From the NCBI RefSeq assembly GCF_017355835.1, contig NZ_JAFEWF010000001.1, positions 1,054,001-1,118,000 on the forward strand: DNA of 64,000 bases, given 5' to 3'. Numbering within the stretch: position 1 is the first letter of the stretch; every line of letters starts with the position of its first letter. Shown here one piece after another: positions 33,595-41,190 of this stretch. Source of the DNA: Desertivirga brevis. GTDB taxonomy: Bacteria > Bacteroidota > Bacteroidia > Sphingobacteriales > Sphingobacteriaceae. Position numbers and translations under genes: made by a program. The notes under the pieces are model-generated. The model did not search any database. It was not told the DNA's origin and worked only from the letters and a program-made list of their open reading frames with translations.

Positions 33595-34917
33595 TTAATC
33601 TCGTTTGATGTGTGGCGGATAAGTATCTGTTTTAACAGTGGCTTTTAACTCATGTAATATATTGTACAAGCCAAAATTGGTCCGGTTGATGTAAATAAAA
33701 TGCTTTACTCCCCTCGCCTGTTTGAACTCAGGCATTCGTGCCATACGGTCACCATAAGCGTAGATCTGCTCAAAAAAACTACTCTCACTAAAATCAAAGG
33801 TACCACTGGTGTAAGGACGGGTGAATAACGCGATCATTTCTGAAAAGTTCTCATAATAAAACTCTACCTGTTGGGGCGAGTCTTTAGGTAAGATCATTTC
33901 CAGCTCCCGAAATGCTTTAAGAGCAGATTCTTTATCATTCAAAGCTCCCTTTAGAGCCAAAGAGAAAAAGGGATAGTAAAAATCATCGGGAAGTTCCTTT
34001 ATACACCCAAAGTCAATTATGCCAAGTTTCCCTTCCGGAGTTATCAGAAAGTTTCCAGGGTGGGGATCAGCATGGACTGCCCGTAACTCGTGTTCCTGGA
34101 AATTGTAAAAATCCCACAAGGCTTGTCCTATCTTATTCCTCTCCTCCTGCGAAGGGTTGGTTTGTAAATATTCCTTCAAATGAAGCCCCTCCAGCCAACC
34201 CATAGTTATCGTTCTTTTGCTGGATAGCTCGGGATAATATTCCGGAAACACCACATTTTCAAGTACCGAACAGGCTTGTGAAAACTTTAGCGAGCGTTGC
34301 ACTTCCAGCTCATAATCTGTTTCTTCTAACAATCGCTCCTCAACCTCTTTCATGTAAACATCGAGCTCTTTTTCGCTCATCCCCAGCAGCCGAAAAGCAA
34401 AGGGCTTAACGAGTTTTAGATCAGATGAGATAGAATCGCCTACACCTGGATACTGAATTTTAACAGCGAGCTTCTTACCATTCAAAAAAGCCTGATGCAC
34501 CTGCCCAATTGAAGCTGCATTGGATGATTTTAGTTCAAAACTATCGAAAACTTTGTCCGGAGTTTTCCCATAATACTTCCTGAATGTTTGAACGATTAGT
34601 GGTCCCGATAAAGGAGGCGCGTTATACTGCGACTGGGAAAATTGATTTACATAAGCTTTAGGGAGGATATTTTTATCCATACTGAGCATCTGCGCGACCT
34701 TCAAAGCACTTCCCTTCAACTGGCTTAGCGATTCGTAAATATCAGCGGCATTATTCTCGTTCAGCTCATCCTTGCTTAAGCTGGGATTGAATAGTTTTTT
34801 GGAATAATGCTTTACAAAATTCCCACCGATCTTGAAGCCAGTTTTTACAAACTTAGAAGACCTTTCGATCTTACTGGTGGGAATACTATCTTGCTCTTTA
34901 GGTGTATTTTCGCTCAT
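33595..34917 (-). CDS. ABC1/UbiB-family atypical kinase
   Basis: An atypical protein-kinase-like ATPase of the ABC1/ADCK/UbiB family, which in other organisms controls coenzyme Q and isoprenoid metabolism. Present are the KxGQ-type loop (LKVAQMLS), AVKIQYPGV, the catalytic HADPHPGNF and the DFG-like IDFGCIK. No membrane tail. It begins 2 nt after the regulator-like gene and ends 2 nt before the MpaB-like gene. Bacteroidota make menaquinone, not ubiquinone, so its target may be another isoprenoid; that is inference. Confidence 0.9.
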   Translation of the reverse strand: MSENTPKEQDSIPTSKIERSSKFVKTGFKIGGNFVKHYSKKLFNPSLSKDELNENNAADIYESLSQLKGSALKVAQMLSMDKNILPKAYVNQFSQSQYNAPPLSGPLIVQTFRKYYGKTPDKVFDSFELKSSNAASIGQVHQAFLNGKKLAVKIQYPGVGDSISSDLKLVKPFAFRLLGMSEKELDVYMKEVEERLLEETDYELEVQRSLKFSQACSVLENVVFPEYYPELSSKRTITMGWLEGLHLKEYLQTNPSQEERNKIGQALWDFYNFQEHELRAVHADPHPGNFLITPEGKLGIIDFGCIKELPDDFYYPFFSLALKGALNDKESALKAFRELEMILPKDSPQQVEFYYENFSEMIALFTRPYTSGTFDFSESSFFEQIYAYGDRMARMPEFKQARGVKHFIYINRTNFGLYNILHELKATVKTDTYPPHIKRD

Positions 34918-34919
34918 AT

Positions 34920-35567
34920 TTAAAATGGCATTTTTATGCCAGAGTTCTTAGCTAAAAACTTTCCGTATTCGAATAAATTGTCAAGAGGAGATCTTTGAAA
35001 AAGATCAAAAGTCACATTCAAACCTTTCTCAATTGCTTCGTCTGTTTTTTCAAAACCTGAGGAAGTATCTTTAATCCAGAAGTTTAAAACAAAGCCAAAT
35101 TGCATCCAAAGAGCATCCTTATACTTTTTAGAAATGAAGGCTCTGTCCATCAACTCTCCACTTTCGATGCCTTCAAGCAATATATCTGCACTAAATTCTT
35201 CAAATTCAAGCTTTAGTTTATCTAATACACTGGGACTTCCCAAACCTTTAGATGAGCTCTTAAGACTAAAAACAACGAAGCTGCGCTTTGACTTTAACAG
35301 CTCGAAAAAACTATAGAATAAGGATAAGGCCTTTTCCCGGGAGGTATATTGGGGCCAGACTTCCTGTGCTTTTACTTCGTCAATGGTAAGCCTTAATAGA
35401 CCCTTCCATATATCCTGATCAATTGCTTCGAAAGAGGCATAGTATTTATAAAACTCCTCTTCAGCAAGCTCATTCTCTTTAGCGAACACAAAGACGCTTT
35501 TGGGATGCTCCCCATTAATTAAAACATGGCTTATATAAGCGTCCTGAAGTTTTTCTTTGATTTCCAT
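34920..35567 (-). CDS. TetR-like regulator C-terminal-domain protein
   Basis: A 216-residue helical protein. Residues 1-50 begin with MEIKEKLQDAYISHVLINGEHPKSVFVFAKENELAEEEFYKYY, resembling the TetR N-terminal helix-turn-helix in length and hydrophobicity but without clear DNA-recognition residues; the rest (SLFYSFFELLKSKRSFVVFSLK, LEEFSADILLEGIESGELM) matches the TetR C-terminal ligand-binding helices seen in this family. I start at the ATG at 35567 because the upstream extension to 35720 is not conserved-looking. It is first in the three-gene operon and may be its sensor. Confidence 0.7.
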   Translation of the reverse strand: MEIKEKLQDAYISHVLINGEHPKSVFVFAKENELAEEEFYKYYASFEAIDQDIWKGLLRLTIDEVKAQEVWPQYTSREKALSLFYSFFELLKSKRSFVVFSLKSSSKGLGSPSVLDKLKLEFEEFSADILLEGIESGELMDRAFISKKYKDALWMQFGFVLNFWIKDTSSGFEKTDEAIEKGLNVTFDLFQRSPLDNLFEYGKFLAKNSGIKMPF

Positions 35568-35790
35568 CTTTTGTATAGCCTTTAAGTTAGTAACGTAAAA
35601 CGTTGCTTCAACTACAATAAATATCGGAGTTTTTGAGCTCCCGGATCTGCAACTACGTAGAATTAAAGGAAATATGAGATATAGATGAGATTTAAAAAAC
35701 CGCTCTACCCTGATCAACATCTGTGGAAATTACCCGATTTTATATTCAAGGAAACCAAGGATATCTGTCACAGTTAACTTGAAAAAAAAT

Positions 35791-36867
35791 ATGGGCATTT
35801 ATCGAACTCGTAAGAATTTAACACATTCTTCACTGAATATCAGAGCCATAATCCTTTGGTCTCTAGCCTTAATTATCTTGAGTGGCTGTGCTACCTGGAA
35901 ACCAGGGTCAGCAGTTCAACGGAAAGTGCAGGGAAAAACCTTTGTTATAGTTGGAGCATCAAGTGGTTTTGGAAGAGGGGTTGCAGAACAACTAGGGGCC
36001 TATAAGGCAAATGTTGTCCTTGCGGCAAGAAGGACAGATCTGCTTGAAGAAATAGCAAGCCGCATCAGAGCTGCAGGGGGAACAGCTTTAGTTGTTAGCA
36101 CTGATATAAGTAAGGCGGAAGATGTTCAACGCTTAACCGAAACAAGCCTTAAGCAATACGGTAAAATAGACGTATGGATAAATATGGCTGGAGTAGGAGC
36201 TATAGGAAAATTCTGGGAAATTCCTTTGGCCGACCAGGATAAGTTAATCGATATTAATTTGAAAGGGTTTATTTATGGTAGCCATGCCGCAATAAACCAG
36301 TTCAGAAAACAAGGTTATGGTACCTTAATTAACATGGGTTCAATAGAGAGTGAAAATCCGCTGGCCTATCATGCCAGTTATGCAGCCAGCAAGGGTGGGA
36401 TCTTGAATCTTGGTCAAGCCATTAATCAGGAGTTAAGGTTAGATGGCCAGAAAAAAATCAAGGTGGTTACCGTTGAACCATGGGCGGTAGATACTCCTTT
36501 TTGGCGCCATGCTGCAAACTATAGTGGAGGAACTCCAAGAATGGCTGCAATGGATTCCCCTGATAAAGTTGTTAATGCTGTTATAAGAGTGTCAGTACGG
36601 CCAAGGAAAGAGCTGCCGGTAGGCTGGAAAGCGCGGGCTACAAGGCGGTCGCATCATTTATTTCCGCACACCACTGAGAGAATTGCTGCTAATATCATTC
36701 ATCGGTACCAAATGAAAACAGCACCTCCTGCTCCACCGACTTCAGGCTCTCTTCATAGTCCTGATAAAGCAGGGAAAGGAGTAGCTGATGGTGTTAAAGC
36801 AAGAATGAAGCAGGAAAAACGTGATCGAAAAGCCAATAAGAAGAAGGAAGGAGCAAACTCGATTTGA
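35791..36867 (+). CDS. SDR oxidoreductase with lipobox
   Basis: A short-chain dehydrogenase with GASSGFGRG cofactor loop, NMAGVG and the active-site YHASYAASKGG (Y and K), VEPWAVDTPFW. It is preceded by a hydrophobic N-terminus ending in a lipobox (IILSGC, Cys at about 33), which would make it a lipoprotein outside the cytoplasm. An ATG at 35791 is chosen over the TTG at 35779. The C-terminus is a 60-residue proline/lysine-rich tail (APPAPPTSG, KQEKRDRKANKKK). An NAD(P)H enzyme in the periplasm would be odd, see findings. Confidence 0.85.
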   Translation: MGIYRTRKNLTHSSLNIRAIILWSLALIILSGCATWKPGSAVQRKVQGKTFVIVGASSGFGRGVAEQLGAYKANVVLAARRTDLLEEIASRIRAAGGTALVVSTDISKAEDVQRLTETSLKQYGKIDVWINMAGVGAIGKFWEIPLADQDKLIDINLKGFIYGSHAAINQFRKQGYGTLINMGSIESENPLAYHASYAASKGGILNLGQAINQELRLDGQKKIKVVTVEPWAVDTPFWRHAANYSGGTPRMAAMDSPDKVVNAVIRVSVRPRKELPVGWKARATRRSHHLFPHTTERIAANIIHRYQMKTAPPAPPTSGSLHSPDKAGKGVADGVKARMKQEKRDRKANKKKEGANSI

Positions 36868-36951
36868 TTTGAATGACCGTTGAAGAAGGCCTATAATTTC
36901 TACAAGCTCAGAACTTTTTAAGCTATATCTGTTTTTACAAAAAAACAAATT

Positions 36952-37170
36952 ATGGCCGAAACATTTGATTTGGAAATTGAAATATCCGCAGGTAAGAAAT
37001 CGTTCACTATCATTCCAGAAAACGATGTCTTTACATTAATGGAATCCGGAAGTATTGTTGCTATACTAAAGCAAAAAGAGGGAGAATGGCAGTTCACCAC
37101 AGGCAGCTACTCTGAGGAGGATGCAAAGCTTATAGGTAGAAAAATACGGGAAATAGAAAAACCTTCATAA
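36952..37170 (+). CDS. Small hypothetical protein
   Basis: A 72-residue beta-strand-rich cytoplasmic protein (DLEIEISAGKKSFTIIPEND, VAILKQKEGEWQFTTGSYSEEDAKLIGRKI). Its C-terminal half resembles that of the 85-residue protein at 28542-28799. No named domain. It follows the SDR gene on the same strand after 84 bp, so they may be co-transcribed. Function unknown. Confidence 0.55.
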   Translation: MAETFDLEIEISAGKKSFTIIPENDVFTLMESGSIVAILKQKEGEWQFTTGSYSEEDAKLIGRKIREIEKPS

Positions 37171-37299
37171 GCAGAAGCTCACAAATGAGGATGAAAATAG
37201 CCTGAAGGTTCTTTCTATGCAATAAGAACAATTAGACTTTCAAAAAAATACGTGAGAGAAATTATGTTTGTGACCATCTGTTTTCAAAACAGAATAAGA

Positions 37300-37328
37300 T
37301 TGTTGTATATGAAAATATTATAAATTTG
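37300..37328 (+). promoter_or_regulatory. Promoter of the cytochrome c gene
   Basis: TTG at 37300-37302, an 18-nt spacer and TAAATTTG (37321-37328), a perfect TAnnTTTG. The start codon follows 33 nt later. A good Bacteroidota sigma factor promoter. Confidence 0.6.
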
Positions 37329-37361
37329 AGCGGAGGTTAAACTCCATAATTATAACCCAAA

Positions 37362-37778
37362 ATGAAACACAACATCTTAGTTCTATCTCTTTCTATTTTT
37401 CTAGCAGCCTGTGGAGGCTCCGATTCAAGCAGTAACAACTCAAGTGGTACCACTGCAAACGAAAGTACCTCATCAACAACGGCTGAAACCTCTGCATCTG
37501 ATGAAAGTACATCTTCCAGCTCATCATCCAAAGGCTCGCAGTTAATTGCTAAATCCGATTGTCTTTCTTGCCACAAAGAACACGAAAGGCTTGTAGGCCC
37601 TTCTTACGCCGAGGTGGCTAAGAAATACGAGAATACCTCCGCCAATATAGAAATGCTTGCAAACAAAATAATCCAGGGGGGAGCAGGAAATTGGGGAGAT
37701 ATCCCGATGACACCTCATCCAGGTTTATCGAAAGGGGATGCCGAAGAGATGGTGAAATATATTCTGACAATTAAATAG
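37362..37778 (+). CDS. c-type cytochrome lipoprotein
   Basis: A lipoprotein signal (SIFLAACGG, Cys near 17) is followed by a 45-residue Ser/Thr/Asn-rich flexible linker, then one class I cytochrome c domain: heme-binding CLSCH, with MTPHPGLS as the axial methionine region. 138 residues. Heme attachment would need a cytochrome c maturation system, not in this window. The linker lets the heme domain reach away from the outer or inner membrane. Electron transfer partner unknown. Confidence 0.9.
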   Translation: MKHNILVLSLSIFLAACGGSDSSSNNSSGTTANESTSSTTAETSASDESTSSSSSSKGSQLIAKSDCLSCHKEHERLVGPSYAEVAKKYENTSANIEMLANKIIQGGAGNWGDIPMTPHPGLSKGDAEEMVKYILTIK

Positions 37779-37918
37779 GGCCCTTGGTTTCATTAATAGA
37801 AGCCTCGCCTTTCGATGAATGCAATTTGATCTTTAACAAAACAATCCTCTCGTCCCTCGCTTTTAAATAAAACCCAAGTGATAAAATCATCTATTCAGGA
37901 ATTTAAACAGCAAGAGTT

Positions 37919-38059
37919 ATGAGTAAGAAGCAAGATGTAAAAAAGCCGAAAATGCAAGTGGATAAAACGGCTAAGGGGCAATCAGCTTACCAATCAGAAA
38001 AGAGCGGCAAGAGCGATGTAAAAGGAGATGATTCTCCAAAGCATGGAAAGAAAAAATAA
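37919..38059 (+). CDS. Small basic peptide (46 aa)
   Basis: A 46-residue hydrophilic peptide from the ATG at 37919 to the TAA at 38059: MSKKQDVKKPK, then QSAYQSEKSGKSDVKGDD and a KHGKKK end. Low complexity and rich in Lys, Ser and Asp. It resembles small Lys-rich plasmid-stabilisation or stress peptides without a family match. Strong terminator follows at 38086. Confidence 0.55.
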   Translation: MSKKQDVKKPKMQVDKTAKGQSAYQSEKSGKSDVKGDDSPKHGKKK

Positions 38060-38085
38060 AACAAGTAAATAAGTTAACCACAGAC

Positions 38086-38132
38086 AAAAAGACAAGAGCC
38101 CTTTTGCTATGCGAAAGGGCTCTTGTCTTTTT
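38086..38132. terminator. Strong terminator
   Basis: A perfect 19-bp stem (38086-38104 with 38114-38132) with a 9-nt loop and a T-run. Confidence 0.92.
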
Positions 38133-38277
38133 GCTTTTTAAACCCTTACACATTCACTTACCCACTCAAAAAAGCATTATTTAAAAATATTTTAATTTTC
38201 CTGTAACTATCCCACATTTCTTACCGTATACACAGCATCCTTTCCCAAAAAGGATTTGTTTTTCATAGGTAGATGTA

Positions 38278-38306
38278 GGGTTAGACTAATTGTCTGACCC
38301 TTTTTT
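38278..38306 (+). terminator. Orphan rho-independent terminator
   Basis: A 9-bp stem with one wobble (GGGTTAGAC, 38278-38286, with 38292-38300) and 5-nt loop followed by six T. It is oriented rightward, yet no gene on the plus strand ends before it. Confidence 0.65.
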
Positions 38307-38392
38307 CTTTTCTACTCTTTCGCCGTCATCTTCTTGTCTTACCACAGACTAACATTTGATTCAATAAAACGGCCGACATTCGAAGGTTGAGA

Positions 38393-38773
38393 TTATGGCA
38401 AAGTCAAAGTGGTTTTACCAAGGCAAGCGCTTATCTTATCTGAAAGCTCTGTTAGATCAAAGGGCTTTGTTATAAAATAGTCGCTCTTATAATCGCCCAG
38501 AGAAAGGAAAACCTTTGGAAATCCCGACATCATTATCACTGGAATATGAGCAGTTGTAGGATTGGTTTTAATCTGATGGCAGAACTCTCCCCCATTTATC
38601 CCATTTAGCAAGTAATCCAGTAAGATCAAATCCGGCTTATACTCCTCTATCAATCGGAAAACGTTCTCACCTGTTGAATTTGTTTCTACCTCGTAGTCTA
38701 AGTACTCGAGCGATTCTTTCACTACATCCAGAATACTATTATCATCATCAATCACCAAGATCCGCTTCTTCAT
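38393..38773 (-). CDS. Single-domain response regulator
   Basis: A 126-residue receiver: pocket D9-D11, phosphoacceptor D53 (DLILLDYLLNG), S83 in MMSGF and K104 (FITKPF). No output domain. The sequence LLDYLLNG lacks the usual proline after the phosphoacceptor loop. The neighbours are not kinase genes, so its partner is encoded elsewhere. A CheY-like or phosphate-sink role is likely. Confidence 0.9.
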   Translation of the reverse strand: MKKRILVIDDDNSILDVVKESLEYLDYEVETNSTGENVFRLIEEYKPDLILLDYLLNGINGGEFCHQIKTNPTTAHIPVIMMSGFPKVFLSLGDYKSDYFITKPFDLTELSDKISACLGKTTLTLP

Positions 38774-39216
38774 ATACAGTAGAATAATTAATGTTTATTG
38801 AATTTGATTTTACACCTGCAACCACATTAGCACAAAAATTACAGCTATACGAGCTAATGATGGACCTGAAACCACTCTTCTGCAAAGTATATTTCATAAT
38901 TAAAATAATTTAAGTTTATAAAACAATTAGCATTTCTATGCCCTTTTCCTTTATTTTCCTGGAGCAACTATAAAAGCCCCTTAACAATAATTTAACAGGA
39001 ACATTAGAATCTAAAATGAGTTTTACCAACTCAATAAAAATCCCTTTACAGTTCTTATTTCAAGTGTAAATACTTGTTCTGTTTTAATATAATAGTAACA
39101 AATTTTTCTCGGAAAAATTGTTGAAAGGTATGTGTAGCTTTTTAGCATTTGAGGAAAAAAAACTAAATAATGTGCAATGTCGGGGATAATATCATTAAAA
39201 TTCGGAACTTTGAACA
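38774..39216. other. 443-bp spacer
   Basis: A+T-rich divergent region. An imperfect palindrome at 39095-39123 (AACAAATTTTTC... with its complement) may be a regulatory site upstream of the gene at 39217. No reading frame above 40 codons looks real, no RNA gene is recognised. Confidence 0.4.
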
Positions 39217-39678
39217 GTGATATTTGAGCCGGTACAGTTAAATCTTCCTCCATACCCATTTAAGATAAAACAGGAATCTTCCTGTCACTTCATATTTGAT
39301 GAGATCAGAAAGAAATACCTGGTATTGACCCCCGAAGAGTGGGTAAGGCAGCATCTTGTTCAGTATATCATTCGTGAAAAGAACTATCCTAAATCATTAA
39401 TTAAATTGGAAGGCGGTCTTCGTTTGAATACTTTACAAAAGCGTACAGACGTCGTGGTGTTTGATAACCGTGGTGGGAAAATTTTGATGATTGAATGTAA
39501 AGCTCCCTCAGTAAAGATCACCCAGGATGTGTTCGACCAGATCGCGCGGTACAACATCGTTCACCGTGTCCCCTTACTTTTTGTTAGTAACGGATTACAT
39601 CATTATTACTGTAGGATAGACTTCGAACAGAAGAGTTATCAGTTTATAAAGGAGCTGCCAAGCTACGCGGGGAAATAG
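39217..39678 (+). CDS. HsdR_N_2-like PD-(D/E)xK nuclease-domain protein
   Basis: A 153-residue protein that matches the N-terminal domain of type I restriction enzyme R subunits: LTPEEWVRQHLVQYII, then KRTDVVVFDNRGGKILMIECKAP, which supplies the PD-(D/E)xK core (D, ExK), then VFDQIARYNIVH. There is no helicase, specificity or methylase gene nearby and no helicase in the protein, so it is a stand-alone domain, a common pattern in Bacteroidota. The start is a GTG at 39217. Its next gene is convergent. It may be a DNA-end or branch nuclease; I do not call a restriction system. Confidence 0.82.
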   Translation: MIFEPVQLNLPPYPFKIKQESSCHFIFDEIRKKYLVLTPEEWVRQHLVQYIIREKNYPKSLIKLEGGLRLNTLQKRTDVVVFDNRGGKILMIECKAPSVKITQDVFDQIARYNIVHRVPLLFVSNGLHHYYCRIDFEQKSYQFIKELPSYAGK

Positions 39679-39679
39679 G

Positions 39680-40393
39680 TTATTTTGTTCCCTTTTCAGA
39701 TACTCTTATCACCTTGAGCACCGTTGGATATTTTTTAAGAGCAGGGAGGTTTGAGGTAATTGCCTGATTCCCCATTGCCTGTTGAACCTCAGCATCGCCG
39801 ACTTCCGTCTGCAGTTCAAAAACACCTCCGAAGCAGGGCAGGTCGCCTTTCAACTTTCCCTTTCCGAAATCGATGAAAGTTCCTCCATAGTCCCAGCCAA
39901 AGCCATAAAGATTAATCGGTTCCTCCCCATTTAATGCTACAATTTCTTTCAGTGTGCTTCCGATTCCGATACCATTATGGAATTTATAGGGTGAATTCTG
40001 ATGGGAAACTTCGAACAATTTTATCGTTTTAAAGGGCGCTTTAACCTCTTCCCATACAATAGAGATTTCTTTTGGAGAGCCTTTCCAAACTTTAGTGATC
40101 AAGCGCTCGAAATCCCCCTCAAGAAAAAGGGAATCCATGCTTACGTTCTCTTTTCCAACTTTCTCCTGGATGGATGCAGGGTCATCTCCAAATTCAAGAG
40201 GGCCTATTCCCCAACAAGTGATGTAATTTTCGTCCTGACTAATTTCCTCTACGGAAGTCTTCTGCTTTGACGAACCTTTGGTTTGATCCTTAGTGCTTTG
40301 ATTACAAGCTGTCAAAAGAACGATAAACGAAACATTCAGGAGAAGGAGTTTGCAAACCGATTTTAAAGTGATTGGAATATTTTTTCTGGCCAT
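39680..40393 (-). CDS. Lipoprotein, paralogue 1
   Basis: A 237-residue lipoprotein: N-terminal hydrophobic helix with lipobox (VLLTAC, Cys about 30). The mature domain starts with ITCWGIGPLEFGDDPASIQEKVG and has VKAPFKTIKLFEVSHQNSPYKFHNGIGIGSTLKEIVALNGEEPI and LPCFGGVFELQ, matching the second lipoprotein at 40475-41110 block for block. No named family. The two genes are tandem on one strand with 81 bp between, so they arose by duplication and probably form an operon. Confidence 0.75.
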   Translation of the reverse strand: MARKNIPITLKSVCKLLLLNVSFIVLLTACNQSTKDQTKGSSKQKTSVEEISQDENYITCWGIGPLEFGDDPASIQEKVGKENVSMDSLFLEGDFERLITKVWKGSPKEISIVWEEVKAPFKTIKLFEVSHQNSPYKFHNGIGIGSTLKEIVALNGEEPINLYGFGWDYGGTFIDFGKGKLKGDLPCFGGVFELQTEVGDAEVQQAMGNQAITSNLPALKKYPTVLKVIRVSEKGTK

Positions 40394-40474
40394 ATAACTT
40401 AAGAAAGTAGTTAAACCTTCAAATAAAAAAGGGAAACTTTGATATTTAGTTTCCTTTTAAAGATTTTTTTCGGC

Positions 40475-41110
40475 TTATTGTTTGCGCAACACCCTCATGG
40501 CGGCTAGTTCATATTCTATCCTGTTCAAGATTGGGTCGAAAGAATTTACTTCTTTTTGTTTATGAAATTCCTTTAGCTCGTCTTTATGGATCACCTGAAG
40601 TTTCGTTTGCTCAAGGACACCAGTAAAACATGGAGTATACTTTTCAATATTACCGCCATTAAAACCAGTAATTAAGCCTGGCTTGCTCTGAGTTAGATTA
40701 AAGAATTTGATAGACACTGAACCGTTCTTTTTGACAAGATCTCTAAGCCCCATTCCAACGGTTATACTATCTGCAGTCATGTAAGGAGCACCGGGAGTTC
40801 CTGCCTCGATAAATTCAATCGTTTTAAACGGTGCAGATTTCTCCTTCCAATAAATATTTACTTGCCTTGGATCATTTTCCCAAACGGTAGTGAACGCTCC
40901 GTAAATAGTATTTTCATGATCTGCTAATGCATCTTTTCCAAACTTTTCCTCAAGCGACTTATGAGTATCTGAAAGTTTCACCTCACCTATTCCCTCACAT
41001 GAGACCAGGACCTTTGGATCAATTTTCTTTTTAACTTCTGACTTAGTTTTTTTAGCTTCCTGACAGGCAACCAAGGATAAGGCCAGGAAAAGTAGGTAAC
41101 TCTTTTTCAA
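40475..41110 (-). CDS. Lipoprotein, paralogue 2
   Basis: A 211-residue lipoprotein with lipobox (LSLVAC, Cys about 16), LVSCEGIGEVKLSDTHKSLEEKFG, SAPFKTIEFIEAGTPGAPYMTADSITVGMGLRDLVKKNGSVSI and YTPCFTGVLE. It shares the CxGIG, APFKTI, lgI-glG.t-ld-v-nG and CF-GV-e blocks with paralogue 1, about 35% alike by eye. The only start in front of the signal is a TTG (41108-41110). It is upstream of paralogue 1 and follows, after 81 bp, the terminator of valS. Function unknown. Confidence 0.75.
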   Translation of the reverse strand: MKKSYLLFLALSLVACQEAKKTKSEVKKKIDPKVLVSCEGIGEVKLSDTHKSLEEKFGKDALADHENTIYGAFTTVWENDPRQVNIYWKEKSAPFKTIEFIEAGTPGAPYMTADSITVGMGLRDLVKKNGSVSIKFFNLTQSKPGLITGFNGGNIEKYTPCFTGVLEQTKLQVIHKDELKEFHKQKEVNSFDPILNRIEYELAAMRVLRKQ

Positions 41111-41140
41111 TTTGATAAGATTAATAATTTGCGTTATATA

Positions 41141-41180
41141 AAAAATAAAAGCCAGCTTAAGATTATTATCTAAGCTGGCC
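41141..41180 (-). terminator. valS terminator
   Basis: A 9-bp stem (GCCAGCTTA, 41151-41159, with 41171-41179) with an 11-nt loop and, on the minus strand, a U-rich tail (from 41141-41150). It starts 12 bp past the valS stop. Confidence 0.85.
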
Positions 41181-41190
41181 TTCGTTCTCT

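Larger units (their letters stand above)
38060..38392. other. Spacer with two terminator-like hairpins
   Basis: After the strong terminator at 38086-38132, a second rightward terminator-like hairpin stands at 38278-38306. Between the two (38133-38277) no frame looks coding, which leaves room for a short transcript of up to about 150 nt; see findings. Confidence 0.5.

Noticed and set aside
33595..34917. ABC transporter component
   Set aside because: The motifs are those of the ABC1 kinase family, which is unrelated to ABC transporters.
39217..39678. A type I restriction-modification or defence locus
   Set aside because: Only the R-subunit N-terminal domain is present; no hsdM, hsdS or helicase nearby.
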